The notes below the pieces were generated by a model. The model saw nothing but the letters and a program-made list of their open reading frames with translations, made no database searches and was not told where the DNA came from. A program made the translations under genes and the position numbers. Shown in pieces: positions 44,901-53,495 of a stretch of 64,000 nucleotides of DNA. The DNA comes from Acidisoma sp. PAMC 29798 (GTDB lineage Bacteria > Pseudomonadota > Alphaproteobacteria > Acetobacterales > Acetobacteraceae): positions 620,001-684,000 of the forward strand of contig NZ_CP126994.1 in NCBI RefSeq assembly GCF_030252425.1, given 5' to 3'. The first letter of the stretch is position 1, and each line of letters starts with the position of its first letter.

Positions 44901-45026
44901 ACCCTTCCGCCACGCCGCCAGGCCGAGGTCGAGCGCCTGCAACGCCGGGCGATCATCATCGGCCAGAAGCCACATCGCATCAGGGGGTCGATGGTCGCTG
45001 TCGGAACCAGAAGGCGCTTTCGGCAT
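41949..45026 (-). CDS. Large multidomain glycosyltransferase: TPR-like N-terminus, GT2 and GT4 domains
   Basis: 1025 residues. The first ~100 residues resemble TPR helices (NDGDLVAARNWAERAVRLGPDD). Residues ~225-330 form a small beta domain (VEGFVEVVDGDLRGWAWRP). A GT2 GT-A domain spans ~385-630: AVVIPVYRGYD, VVDDNSPEP, NLGFPASANIGM, LLLNSDAL and GYGEENDFCLRARHLGW. From ~658 a GT4-like domain begins with IVILITHAEGGGVERQIK and ends with AFIPSIWPETWCFALSDAWAAGLRVAVFD. Two activities in one chain suggest sequential sugar additions. The gene follows the Sel1-repeat gene by 45 nt. Confidence 0.88.
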   Translation of the reverse strand: MPKAPSGSDSDHRPPDAMWLLADDDRPALQALDLGLAAWRKGHAALNDGDLVAARNWAERAVRLGPDDTQVSFLLGLVLLRQRDRKAYPLFIDLLLRSDTLPVHSGLIAAAGLTGMPTLLRDAVGATLSRFVAPKDAAFASSARQAATQAGLPGWCAVDSDGILTLVGHQTVALAFDDIATTARRRPDGRHQLPRGWRTARSLSVMADGMHFLGSPIDLTRRREVEGFVEVVDGDLRGWAWRPADPSTAAPLTVETAVETGSSRFPVLTIEPDGGASYPNMDGLTRPRAFTVSRAQLGERAGLLHLRDAWGRDLTGSPLDPRQWTATAVGVSRMMAVETARDGEAPARRRAPPLLPPRPTMPIWADVPMPTLVPRPGRLGRRLLPAVVIPVYRGYDTTLLCLTRLLETVPQGTPLIVVDDNSPEPALAAALDDLARAKHIRLIRNPRNLGFPASANIGMRAAGLRDVLLLNSDALVPAGVIERLAAAARSAPDIGTVAPLSNDATILSYPRVNAAQPAPDLRTIDRLDRLAARVNGGAVVDIPTSVGFCMYIRRDCLSDTGAFREDVFAQGYGEENDFCLRARHLGWRHVAAPGIFVGHVGGHSFRAARAHLLRRNLGILERLHPGYGALISAYVARDPLALARLRLDIARWHARPKTPIVILITHAEGGGVERQIKTRCRDLGEAGFRPVILRPDGDGACRLEPGLATGDLWRDDYPNLRFSIPDDIGSLAALLRRDHPDHIELHHQLGHRHSLLDLAPRLGIPMDVYVHDYASICPRVTLVTVSKRYCGEPDHTVCDACVADLGSRLREDIAVLALRQRTAIDFSAARRVVVPSAEVATRLRRYLPTLQAEVVPWGDDTRWPKVSRPRDTARPAMGRRRVAIIGAIGVEKGYEIILGCARDAALRDLPLEFVIVGYTRDDHRLVETGRVFVTYRFAQNRAVEEIAAQNADMAFIPSIWPETWCFALSDAWAAGLRVAVFDIGTQAERVRATGKGWVLPLALSAAGINNALLAVPDITHRAPTL

Positions 45027-45071
45027 TCTGTCAGAGCAGCCTGGGTGCGACCGGAATCTTGCGGCGCATCC

Positions 45072-46907
45072 TTAGCGATTGATGAGCTGCAGGCTCGCGG
45101 TGGTCTGAGGCGGCGGATGGATTTCCAGAGACTCGGTCAATTCGATCGGCGTCGAGGTTGCGGGCGCCGTGGCCGCTGCATCGTACCGACGCATCTCAAC
45201 CGCGGCTTCCGCAATGCCATTGTCCTGAGCGCGCTTGAACCAGACCCGCGCCTCCTCCAGGTTGGCGGGCCCGGCAATTCCCAGCGCCAAGTAGCGGGCC
45301 AGCATCAACTGCGCCTGCGGATGGCTGCGGTCGGCGGCTTCGCGAAACCAATGCATGGCAAGCGCGCGATCGGTCTGTACGTCGTGACCGCCGCCATACA
45401 GGGCACCGAGCCCGAACATGGCGCCGCCATGACCGGATGCTGCGGCTTTCGCGAAAAGGCGTGCCGCTTCGTGATGATCGCGCGCCCCGCCGCGACCGTT
45501 GACCATCATTTCGGCGAGAGCAACCTGGGCATCGGCCATGCCATGGTCGGCCGCCTTGGTGAACCATATCCGTGCGGCAACCATGTCCACGGGGATACCG
45601 GTGCCGTCTGCGAGCATCCGGCCGTAGTGATACTGCGCATTGACGATGCCATCGGCGGCACGGTGCATCCAGAAGGCCGCGCGCTCGGGGTCTGGTTCGA
45701 TACCGAAGCCACGGGACAGGCAGACACTGAAATTGAACGCGGCCATCAGGTCGCCGCTTTCGGCCGCCTGTTCGAACCAAGACCGCATCCGATCGGGATC
45801 GGCGTCGCGGACATCGCCTTGCAAGACCAGATTGGCCAGATCGACCTGGGACCGAACATTGCCGGCGGCGGCGGCCCGGTCGAACCAGATCGCAGCCTCC
45901 TCGGCATTGCGGGCAACGCCCGCGCCGGTCAGGTAGAGCATGCCAAGCGCACGGGCGGCCATGGCGTGACCGCCTTCCGCCGCGCGCTGGAACCATGTGG
46001 CGGCTTCCGCGAAATTCGGCGGAAGATCGCCCCCCTTGGCATAGAGGTCTCCGACCAAGGCCGACGCCTCGAGGTCACCGGCAAGTGCCGCGCGCCGGAG
46101 CCAGGATTCCCCCGTGACCTTGTCAGCCTTGTGGCCGCGCCCTTCCATCAAGGCGAGGCCGTAGCGCGACATCGCGGAACGGAGGCCCCGGTTGGCCGCT
46201 TTTTCGTAGAGCTTGATGGCGGACGACATATCCTTTGCAAGCCCGACGCCGTGTTCGAGCAAGACCCCGTGGAGGTATTGCGCCATAGGCAGGTCGAACT
46301 CGGGCGCCGCCGCAGCGACAATCGAGGCCACGCCTTGGGATTGCAGAGCGTCATCCCCACCGCCACGGCGCAGAAGAGAAAGGCCGAGGCCGAGCTTGCC
46401 CTGCGCGCTGCCGCTTTCCGCGCACCGCTTATACCAAGTTTCGGCCTCTTCGAGGTTTTGGATCGCCTCGGGGCCGACACTCAGAATATAGCCCAGGAGC
46501 GCCTGCCCATCGGCCGATCCGCCTTCGGCCGCACGACGGGCCCAGCGCTCGGCGGTGATGAAGTCGGGTTGGGCGGCGCGCTCCTCGCTAAACATACCGG
46601 ACCGGCGACCGGCTGGCGCATCTTCCGCTTGTCCTGTGACCAGTAAGGTCGCCAGGGCGGCTTGCGCTTCGGCGAAGCCCTGGCTGGCGGAGAGCTCCAG
46701 CCAGCGCCGGCCTTCGGTCCGGCTTGGGGGGACGCCTTTTCCCTGCAGGTAACAGAGGCCGACACGATATTCCGCGGCCGGAAGCTTGGTTTGGGCGGCG
46801 CGCGCGACCAGCTTAAACCCTTCGGCGCCTTCGCCTGCCTCAATAAGCGCTTCTCCGCGCTGCAGAAGTTTGGTGTCTTTGCGCGATGTCAGCCAGCCGA
46901 AAGCCAA
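45072..46907 (-). CDS. Sel1-like repeat protein
   Basis: 611 residues made almost wholly of Sel1-type repeats (~36 residues each, roughly 13-14 copies). Examples are AEYRVGLCYLQGKGVPPSRTEG, AMSRYGLALMEGRGHKA, AARALGMLYLTGAGVARNAEEA and AQYHYGRMLADGTGIPVDMVAA, interspersed with WFxxAAExG helices. No signal peptide. Such solenoids act as scaffolds for protein complexes. The context between a glycosyltransferase and a type I exporter suggests it organises glycosylation or secretion; this is inference. Confidence 0.92.
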   Translation of the reverse strand: MAFGWLTSRKDTKLLQRGEALIEAGEGAEGFKLVARAAQTKLPAAEYRVGLCYLQGKGVPPSRTEGRRWLELSASQGFAEAQAALATLLVTGQAEDAPAGRRSGMFSEERAAQPDFITAERWARRAAEGGSADGQALLGYILSVGPEAIQNLEEAETWYKRCAESGSAQGKLGLGLSLLRRGGGDDALQSQGVASIVAAAAPEFDLPMAQYLHGVLLEHGVGLAKDMSSAIKLYEKAANRGLRSAMSRYGLALMEGRGHKADKVTGESWLRRAALAGDLEASALVGDLYAKGGDLPPNFAEAATWFQRAAEGGHAMAARALGMLYLTGAGVARNAEEAAIWFDRAAAAGNVRSQVDLANLVLQGDVRDADPDRMRSWFEQAAESGDLMAAFNFSVCLSRGFGIEPDPERAAFWMHRAADGIVNAQYHYGRMLADGTGIPVDMVAARIWFTKAADHGMADAQVALAEMMVNGRGGARDHHEAARLFAKAAASGHGGAMFGLGALYGGGHDVQTDRALAMHWFREAADRSHPQAQLMLARYLALGIAGPANLEEARVWFKRAQDNGIAEAAVEMRRYDAAATAPATSTPIELTESLEIHPPPQTTASLQLINR

Positions 46908-47125
46908 GATCTTCGTCCTTTTCGCGTCACCTCACAGGCCCTGTGATCACGTTAACGGGCCGATGACGGCTCTCAGTCTGTCAGTACTTTGCAACGGGCG
47001 AACCCCGCAGATATGTCACACGGCGCCCTGCCAGGACAGTCGTTGGCTTTACCACCTTCGCGCCGCACCGCCTTCAGGGAGCCGCGAAAGCCGATATCGC
47101 CCTCCGACGGTGGCATGGGGAAGCC

Positions 47126-48517
47126 TTAGTTCGGCTCACGCATTCCGGTCGTGAAGGCCGGAAGAACGCGCTTGGCCAAGTATTCCATAATCGTCCGCTT
47201 ACCGATCTTCACGTCGGCGTCGACCGGCATGCCCGGCGTCAGAACAAAGCCAGGCGGCAGGTTGTGCAACTCGTTTCCGTCAATTTCGATATGGGCACGA
47301 TAGAAGAGGCTTGTGGGTGCGGTGCCATTGACGTCCGATACGGCGCCAGACCCGACATCCGCTGGGTCAAACGAATCGGCACTGATCGACGTGACCTTAC
47401 CCTTCAAGTCGCCATACATTGTAAAAGGCAGAGATGAGAGTTTGATATCCACGGGATTGCCGGGTGCCACAAACCCTGACACGCTGCCATCGAGGTTTGC
47501 GTCAACCTGCAGCGGCGCATTGAGCGGTGTCAGGCTGATAAACTGCTGCCCACTCTGCAGAACCGAACCCACGGATACATGCGCAAGGGTCAGCACCACG
47601 GCATCCCTATCTGCGCGTATATCGACCAGCTGATGAATTTTGGTGTCCTTGGTCAGGCTCTGCTGCGCGGTTGCGAGCGAATTTCCGGCGACCTGAAGCT
47701 GCTGGGAGAGGTTGGAGAACCACTGCTGAATGAAAGCCTCACGCTGCGCTTCAATCGAGGCGATATCACCCTGGGCCTTGCGAGCCTGGGCATTGGCGTC
47801 GGCCAGATTTCCGGCGATGCTCAATCGGGTATCGGCGGCCGCGAGGGAGTCGAGCCGGCTGCCGACCTGCATCTGCTGCAATTGGCTTCTCATCGCCTCG
47901 ACATTCGCCGCTAGAGCGAGCCGCTGCGAATATTGCTGAACATCCCCGACAGCCTGTTGATAGGTCGCCTGAAGACTCGCGATCTGCTGGTCGAAGTTTT
48001 GGACACCCGCGTGATACTGGGACTGCAATTGGTTGTAGCTGGCGAGTTGCATTGCCGACTGGCCATTAATGACGCTGGGGACATAGGGCCGGTTTGCCAG
48101 CTGAGCATTGAGCCGTTCGACCTGCGCGGAAAAACTGTCGACCTGTTCCTGATCGGCTTTCAGGTCGGCCGCAGTGAAGGTCGGGTCCAACTCAGCCAGC
48201 AGATCCCCTTTATGAACCACCTGACCCGCGTGCACATAGATATTGCGCACGATTGACGTCTCGAGCGGTTGCACCAGCGTCGTCGGAACGGTGGACACAA
48301 GTTTGCCTTCGCCCGTGACAACCTTGTCCGTCTTGATAACGCAACCGGCGACGATGCAGGCGGCCACGCCTACGCCCACCATCAGCGTCACGTAGCGTGC
48401 GGACTGCGGGACAGGCGTCGCAATGAGCGCCGCGGTCGGCGACTGAAATTCGAGAATCGCCAGGGCATCGCCCTGGGGATCAATCGCCTTGGGCGAGGAC
48501 AGGAGTCGGCGAGCCAT
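47126..48517 (-). CDS. Type I secretion periplasmic adaptor (HlyD family)
   Basis: 463 residues. A cytoplasmic N-terminus and one membrane helix (YVTLMVGVGVAACIVAGCV) lead to VTGEGKLVSTVPTTLVQPLETSIVRNIYVHAGQVVHKGDLLAELDP, the split lipoyl/barrel-sandwich hairpin. Long alpha-helical coiled coils (about 110-300) precede the returning IRADRDAVVLTLAHVSVGSVLQSGQ and a beta-barrel end with LTPGMPVDADVKIGKRTIMEYL. It bridges the ABC exporter to an outer-membrane channel, which is not in the window. The start overlaps the end of the ABC gene by 38 nt. Confidence 0.93.
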   Translation of the reverse strand: MARRLLSSPKAIDPQGDALAILEFQSPTAALIATPVPQSARYVTLMVGVGVAACIVAGCVIKTDKVVTGEGKLVSTVPTTLVQPLETSIVRNIYVHAGQVVHKGDLLAELDPTFTAADLKADQEQVDSFSAQVERLNAQLANRPYVPSVINGQSAMQLASYNQLQSQYHAGVQNFDQQIASLQATYQQAVGDVQQYSQRLALAANVEAMRSQLQQMQVGSRLDSLAAADTRLSIAGNLADANAQARKAQGDIASIEAQREAFIQQWFSNLSQQLQVAGNSLATAQQSLTKDTKIHQLVDIRADRDAVVLTLAHVSVGSVLQSGQQFISLTPLNAPLQVDANLDGSVSGFVAPGNPVDIKLSSLPFTMYGDLKGKVTSISADSFDPADVGSGAVSDVNGTAPTSLFYRAHIEIDGNELHNLPPGFVLTPGMPVDADVKIGKRTIMEYLAKRVLPAFTTGMREPN

Positions 48518-50741
48518 GGCGCGGGTTTCCCTGGTTGTCCGTAATGTGGCGGTTCTGCTGCAGCCACAGCATGCGGTAGACGGGGCAACGCTCTACGAGT
48601 TCGGCATGGGTGCCGACGTCGAGTACGGTGCCACGATCCATCACGATGATGGCGTTGCAATCGACGAGCGAAGACAAGCGATGAGACACGATCACCATCG
48701 TCCGCCCCGCGCCGATGCGCTTGAGGTTGGCGTTGACCAAGGCCTCGCTTTCCGGATCGAGTGCGCTCGTCGCCTCGTCGAGGATCATCAGGCGAGGGTC
48801 GGTGATGACAGCGCGGGCAATCGCCAGCCGCTGCCTCTGACCACCGGACAGGTTAGGCGAACCTTCCTGGATGAAGGTGTCATAGCCCGCCGGCATGCGT
48901 TCGATGAACTCTTCCGCACCGGCCAAACGCGCAGCCCGGACAACGTCTTCCATCGTCAGTCCAGCGCGGCCACCGATGATATTGTCCCGGATCGACCCAC
49001 GAAACAGGAAGTTTTCCTGCAGCACGACGCCGAAATTGCGACGCAGATGGCGCAGATTGATGGAGCGAAGTTCCACGCCATCGATTTTCACGAAGCCCAT
49101 ATAGTCACGGCTGATGCCTTGTAGCAGGCGCGTGATCGTGGACTTGCCCGACCCGCTTCGGCCCACAAGGCCAAGCATGGTGCCAGCCGGGACCGAGAAG
49201 TTGACGTCATCCAAGGCCGGGCGAACGGAGCCATTATAGGTAAAGAAGACGCTGTCGAACTCGATCGCGCCGGCAAAGTTCGGCCGCAAGCCACGGTCGA
49301 TGCCACGGATTTCAGGCGGCGTGTTGATCACGGCCTGCACTTCGCCCATCGTGGCGCGGACATCCTCGAAATCCTGCATCAGCTTGGCAAAACTTACCAA
49401 GGGCGAGGCCACCCGCATCGACAGCATCGAGAAGGCCATCAGGGAGCCGATTTCGGCCTCGTTCTTGGAGACCATGGCCATATAAGCCCCCAACAGCATG
49501 ACGCCATATTGGCAGTAGCGCTGCAACGGAATGGTCAGGGTCTGCGGCCAAAGTGCGAGCCGGCCGGCCTTGAGGCGGAGATCGCCGGCTTGCGCCACAT
49601 TCTCGTCCCACTGGCTGTAGCGCACCGATTCGAGGGCCAGTGACTTGACGGTTTTGATGCCGTGAAGGGTTTCGATCAAGACAGAGAATTTACGCGATTC
49701 CGCGCCCGCCACCTTGCCGGTCAGTTCCCGCAGGGGGCGCAGGAAGCAGGCGATGATCAGCATGATCAGGCCTGCCGCCGCGACGATCGTCCAGGCCAGC
49801 GTCGCATTCATGAAGAAGAGCAGCGGGAGCAAGATCGCCAGCATAATGCCGTCAATGAATGTCGTCAGCAGCCGGCCGGTGATGAATTCGCGGATCGTAT
49901 TGATCTTGCCGATGGCGCTGCCGATGATGCCGAGCTGCGTGCGCTCGAAATAGTCGAGGGGCAGGGACACCAGCCGCTTGAAGACGAAAAGCTGAATCTT
50001 TGCATCGATCCGGGTCGATACGACCTGCAGCAAATTGCCGCGCGCATGCTCGATCAAGGCATCGAACAGCACAACCACCAGCATGATAATACACACGAGC
50101 GTCAGGGTGCTCATGCTGTGATATTCGATGATGCGCTGGATCGCAGAATAGACGACCAGAATAGGCGCGATCGTCAGGATGGTGATGATCAGGGAGGCGA
50201 AGGCAATGCTGCGCAGAAGATGTCTCTCCGCCATAACAAGCTTCGTGAGAAAGCCGAAGCTCAGCGGAACGTCCTGGTCGTTGTCACCCCGTTGAGGGCG
50301 AATAAGAAGCACTTCGCCTTCCCAGACCTGGGACAGCCGCAACTCATCCACGGGAACAGAGACACCGCCCCCACTCATGGTAGGCTCTTTGACGAAGACC
50401 AGATTTCGGGCCGGATCAACCTCGACCATCAGGACGGCGCCGCCATCCTTCATGAGGAGCATGACCGGGCCAGCCGATTCCAGCCGCATGAGCTGCTGCC
50501 ATTTCATGCGGATGGCCTTGGCCCAAAGCCCCTGCTCCCGAAGCCATTCGACCAGCGCGGCCGGTGACGGCACGGGCGTGGTGGGATCAATGCGGAAGGT
50601 CGTGGGATCGAGATCGATGCCGTGATAGCGGGCGATCGCCAGCGCGCCGACAAGCCAGGTATGAAGGCCGGGTTCCCGGCTGACCGATGTCTCGTTGATG
50701 TGCCCGGAGGCCGAGGGATCAAACTCGTTCATTGTATCCAT
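48480..50741 (-). CDS. Type I secretion ABC transporter with C39-like domain
   Basis: 753 residues. Residues 1-150 are a peptidase C39-like domain without the catalytic cysteine (GLHTWLVGALAIARYHG where peptidases have Cys). This is the chaperone-type domain that holds unfolded RTX substrates in HlyB-like exporters. Six membrane helices follow to ~450. The ATPase has Walker A GRSGSGKST 527-535, signature LSGGQ 631-635, Walker B LMILDEATSALD 651-662 and the H-loop His at ~687. No cleavable-leader processing is expected. No substrate gene is adjacent. Confidence 0.94.
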   Translation of the reverse strand: MDTMNEFDPSASGHINETSVSREPGLHTWLVGALAIARYHGIDLDPTTFRIDPTTPVPSPAALVEWLREQGLWAKAIRMKWQQLMRLESAGPVMLLMKDGGAVLMVEVDPARNLVFVKEPTMSGGGVSVPVDELRLSQVWEGEVLLIRPQRGDNDQDVPLSFGFLTKLVMAERHLLRSIAFASLIITILTIAPILVVYSAIQRIIEYHSMSTLTLVCIIMLVVVLFDALIEHARGNLLQVVSTRIDAKIQLFVFKRLVSLPLDYFERTQLGIIGSAIGKINTIREFITGRLLTTFIDGIMLAILLPLLFFMNATLAWTIVAAAGLIMLIIACFLRPLRELTGKVAGAESRKFSVLIETLHGIKTVKSLALESVRYSQWDENVAQAGDLRLKAGRLALWPQTLTIPLQRYCQYGVMLLGAYMAMVSKNEAEIGSLMAFSMLSMRVASPLVSFAKLMQDFEDVRATMGEVQAVINTPPEIRGIDRGLRPNFAGAIEFDSVFFTYNGSVRPALDDVNFSVPAGTMLGLVGRSGSGKSTITRLLQGISRDYMGFVKIDGVELRSINLRHLRRNFGVVLQENFLFRGSIRDNIIGGRAGLTMEDVVRAARLAGAEEFIERMPAGYDTFIQEGSPNLSGGQRQRLAIARAVITDPRLMILDEATSALDPESEALVNANLKRIGAGRTMVIVSHRLSSLVDCNAIIVMDRGTVLDVGTHAELVERCPVYRMLWLQQNRHITDNQGNPRHGSPTPVLAQGD

Positions 50742-51338
50742 TATCGCTTGAGACCTTCCACGGGTCGATCCTCTCGATGTGGCGAGCCGTCAAAGGAACG
50801 ACCCCAAACATTCAATAACGTCAATCTCTCGCTGCGAATGGCAACTTAGTTGACCGGTCCTACCCGATTTTTGCACTGCGGGATACCGGGATTTTCACCC
50901 TTGAGCTTAGCCGCAAATCCTTAACGAATAGATAGCAGTTCGCCGTAATCCCGGCGGTTTCCAGATTACAGCAACTTAATCTTGAATCCCGGTATCGATG
51001 ATATGACCTTGAGCGGCCGCCGTTTCACTGGGGCGATGACAGCTTCAGATGCCCGCAGAATTGCGCCTGACTATGGCCAACCTCGTTTATACTTGTTCTG
51101 ATGATGGTTTGCCTCAAATTGAGCTGGCGTATCGGTCGCGCGTTGATGGCAGGCAGGCGTGGCATTTAGCATCGATCCCGCAGGCAAGCTGCCATCCCAG
51201 ACACGCAACGCCCAACGCTTGCTAAACCGCCGTCGCTGGCGCAAAAGATGCCCCTCGAAAACACCGGCAATGGGCTGGGACGTGACCGAGCGCGCGGGGC
51301 CACTGCCCCTGCCGCGCTTTTCTTGCATGGAGGCAATT
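50742..51338. other. 597-nt intergenic region upstream of the T1SS genes and the EF-G gene
   Basis: The only gap over 300 nt in the window; it is divergent and less GC-rich than its surroundings. It holds three copies of AATCCCGG: in reverse within GATACCGGGATT 50882-50893, forward in TAATCCCGG around 50946-50954, and forward in GAATCCCGGTATC 50984-50996. The first and last form an inverted pair of 12-13 nt about 90 nt apart. A possible plus-strand promoter lies at 51067-51093. I see no coding potential or RNA gene that I can name. Confidence 0.6.
51067..51093 (+). promoter_or_regulatory. Possible sigma70 promoter for the EF-G gene
   Basis: CTGACT at 51067-51072 (4 of 6 matches to TTGACA) and TATACT at 51088-51093 (5 of 6 to TATAAT), spacer 15 nt, shorter than ideal. 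It would give a leader of roughly 240 nt before GTG 51339. Confidence 0.3.
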
Positions 51339-53435
51339 GTGACCAGCACCCCGCCGCTTGGCCTGATCCGAAACATCGGCATCACCGCTCATATCGACGC
51401 CGGCAAGACCACCACCACCGAGCGTATCCTCTATTACACGGGCGTCTCCCACCGGATCGGTGAGGTCCATGACGGCAATACCACGACCGATTACATGGAT
51501 CAGGAGCGTGAGCGCGGCATTACCATCACCTCCGCCGCCGTGACCTGTGAGTGGAAGGGTCACCGCATCAACATCATCGACACGCCCGGCCATATCGATT
51601 TCAACATCGAAGTGAACCGTTCGCTGCGCGTTCTGGACGGTGCTATCTTCATCATCGAGGGCGTGGCGGGCGTGCAGCCCCAGTCCGAGACCAATTGGCG
51701 CCTGGCCGACCGCTATAACGTGCCGCGCATCATCTTCATCAACAAGCTGGACCGCACGGGCGCCGACTTCTACCGCGCCTTTGATACGCTGAAGGAAAAG
51801 CTCGACATCGTCGCACTGCCCTTGCAGCTGCCGATCGGCATCGAGGACACTTTCATCGGCGTCGTCGATCTGATTGAGATGAAGGCCATCATCTGGGAAG
51901 GCGGCGAGCTTGGCGCGGCCTTCCATGATGCTCCGATTCCCGAGGATCTCGCTGAACGGGCCGCCGAGGCCCGCCAGCTTCTGCTCGATACGGCCGTTTC
52001 GGTCGATAACCTGGCCATGGAAGAGTATTTCGAAAAGGGCGACGTTTCGGTCGAGACCCTGAAGCGCTGCATAAAGCGCGGCGCCATCGATGGTACGTTC
52101 CGACCGGTTCTGTGCGGCACGGCCTTCAAGAACAAGGGCGTGCAGCCCTTGCTCGACGCCGTTCTCGACTACCTGCCGTCCCCGATCGACGTGCCGGGCA
52201 TCAAGATCGCCGCCGATGAAGACGTCGAAGACACCCCCGAGCTCGCGGCCGCCCGCCGCGTCATCCCGGCGAACCCCGATGCGCCCTTCGCCGGCCTCGC
52301 CTTCAAGATCATCAACGACAAATACGGCACGCTGACCTTCGTTCGCGTCTATTCGGGCACCCTGAAGTCCGGCGACACGGTCATGAACACGACCAAGGAC
52401 CATCGCGAGCGGATCGGCCGTATGTTCCAGATGCATGCCGACAAGCGCGCCGAGATCAAGGAAGTGTCAGCCGGTGACATCGCGGCCTTCGTCGGCCTCA
52501 AGGATACAGGTACGGGCGACACGCTCGCCTCCTCCGATGATCCGGTGGTGCTGGAGCGCATGGCCTTCCCGGTGCCCGTGATCGATATCTCCGTCGAGCC
52601 GAAGACCAAGGAGGGCGTCGAGAAGATGACCCTCGGCCTGCAGAAGCTCGCCGGCGAAGACCCGTCGCTGCGCCTCAAGACGGACCAGGAGACCGGCCAG
52701 ACCATTCTCTCCGGAATGGGCGAGCTGCATCTGGAAATCATCATCGACCGTCTGAAGCGTGAATATGGCGTGGACGCCAATATCGGCGCCCCGCAGGTCG
52801 CGTATCGCGAGACGATCTCCAAGTCGCACACCGAGACCTATACCCACAAGAAGCAGTCGGGCGGTTCGGGCCAATATGCCGAGGTCAAGATCACCTTCGA
52901 GCCGCTGGAGCGGAACACGGGCGTGGTCTTCGAAAACAAGGTCGTTGGCGGCACTGTCCCCCGGGAATACATTCCGGCCGTAGAAAAGGGCATTCGCGTC
53001 CAGGCCGATACCGGCGTGCTCGCGGGCTTCCAGACCGTCGACTTCAAATACACCCTGATCGACGGCAAGTACCATGACGTCGATTCGTCGGCGCTCGCCT
53101 TCGAAATCGCCGCCAAGGCCTGCTTCCGCGATGGCATGAAGAAGGCCGGCCCGATCATTCTGGAACCGATCATGGACGTGGAGGTCACGACCCCCAACGA
53201 CCACGTTGGTGACGTCGTGGGCGATCTCAATCGGCGCCGCGGCATGATCCAGAACCAGGAAAGCTCGGGGTCCACGGTTATCGTGCGCGCCCATGTGCCG
53301 CTGAAGGAGATGTTCGGCTATATCTCCCACCTGCGCAGCATGACGAAGGGCCGCGCGTCCTTCACCATGCAGTTCCATCACTACGATCCCGTGCCGCGCA
53401 ATGTGGCCGACGAGATCATGGCCAAGAGCGCCTAA
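51339..53435 (+). CDS. fusA: Elongation factor G, stand-alone variant
   Basis: 698 residues. GTPase for ribosome translocation or recycling. G1 is AHIDAGKT (17-24), G3 DTPGH (81-85), G4 NKLD (135-138). The switch and helix regions differ from the usual EF-G ([19 protein letters not shown], then [18 protein letters not shown]). Domain IV has the [16 protein letters not shown] loop. The start is GTG 51339, with GGAGG 5 nt upstream; the frame opens earlier at 51159. It is not in a str operon (no rpsL, rpsG or tuf nearby), so it may be a second EF-G copy. Confidence 0.93.
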   Translation: MTSTPPLGLIRNIGITAHIDAGKTTTTERILYYTGVSHRIGEVHDGNTTTDYMDQERERGITITSAAVTCEWKGHRINIIDTPGHIDFNIEVNRSLRVLDGAIFIIEGVAGVQPQSETNWRLADRYNVPRIIFINKLDRTGADFYRAFDTLKEKLDIVALPLQLPIGIEDTFIGVVDLIEMKAIIWEGGELGAAFHDAPIPEDLAERAAEARQLLLDTAVSVDNLAMEEYFEKGDVSVETLKRCIKRGAIDGTFRPVLCGTAFKNKGVQPLLDAVLDYLPSPIDVPGIKIAADEDVEDTPELAAARRVIPANPDAPFAGLAFKIINDKYGTLTFVRVYSGTLKSGDTVMNTTKDHRERIGRMFQMHADKRAEIKEVSAGDIAAFVGLKDTGTGDTLASSDDPVVLERMAFPVPVIDISVEPKTKEGVEKMTLGLQKLAGEDPSLRLKTDQETGQTILSGMGELHLEIIIDRLKREYGVDANIGAPQVAYRETISKSHTETYTHKKQSGGSGQYAEVKITFEPLERNTGVVFENKVVGGTVPREYIPAVEKGIRVQADTGVLAGFQTVDFKYTLIDGKYHDVDSSALAFEIAAKACFRDGMKKAGPIILEPIMDVEVTTPNDHVGDVVGDLNRRRGMIQNQESSGSTVIVRAHVPLKEMFGYISHLRSMTKGRASFTMQFHHYDPVPRNVADEIMAKSA

Positions 53436-53450
53436 CGCGTCGCAAAACAG

Positions 53451-53488
53451 AAAAGCCGGCGGTGGGGAAACCTTCCGCCGGCTTTTTT
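53451..53488. terminator. Bidirectional Rho-independent terminator
   Basis: AAAAGCCGGCGG 53451-53462 pairs with CCGCCGGCTTTT 53475-53486; the T run continues to six and the other strand also ends in U. It lies between the convergent EF-G and kup genes. Confidence 0.92.
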
Positions 53489-53495
53489 ATGGGCG

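Noticed and set aside
44715-46646. A 643-codon plus-strand open frame opposite the Sel1-repeat gene
   Set aside because: Low-complexity translation without domains; its apparent periodicity only mirrors the Sel1 repeats on the minus strand.
48480-50741. Bacteriocin-type exporter with leader peptidase
   Set aside because: The C39 region has no catalytic cysteine, so leader cleavage is not expected; it fits a HlyB-like chaperone domain instead.
51222-53381. Two long minus-strand open frames opposite the EF-G gene
   Set aside because: Translations (His/Asp/Val-rich) match no family; they are shadows of the third-codon GC bias of EF-G.
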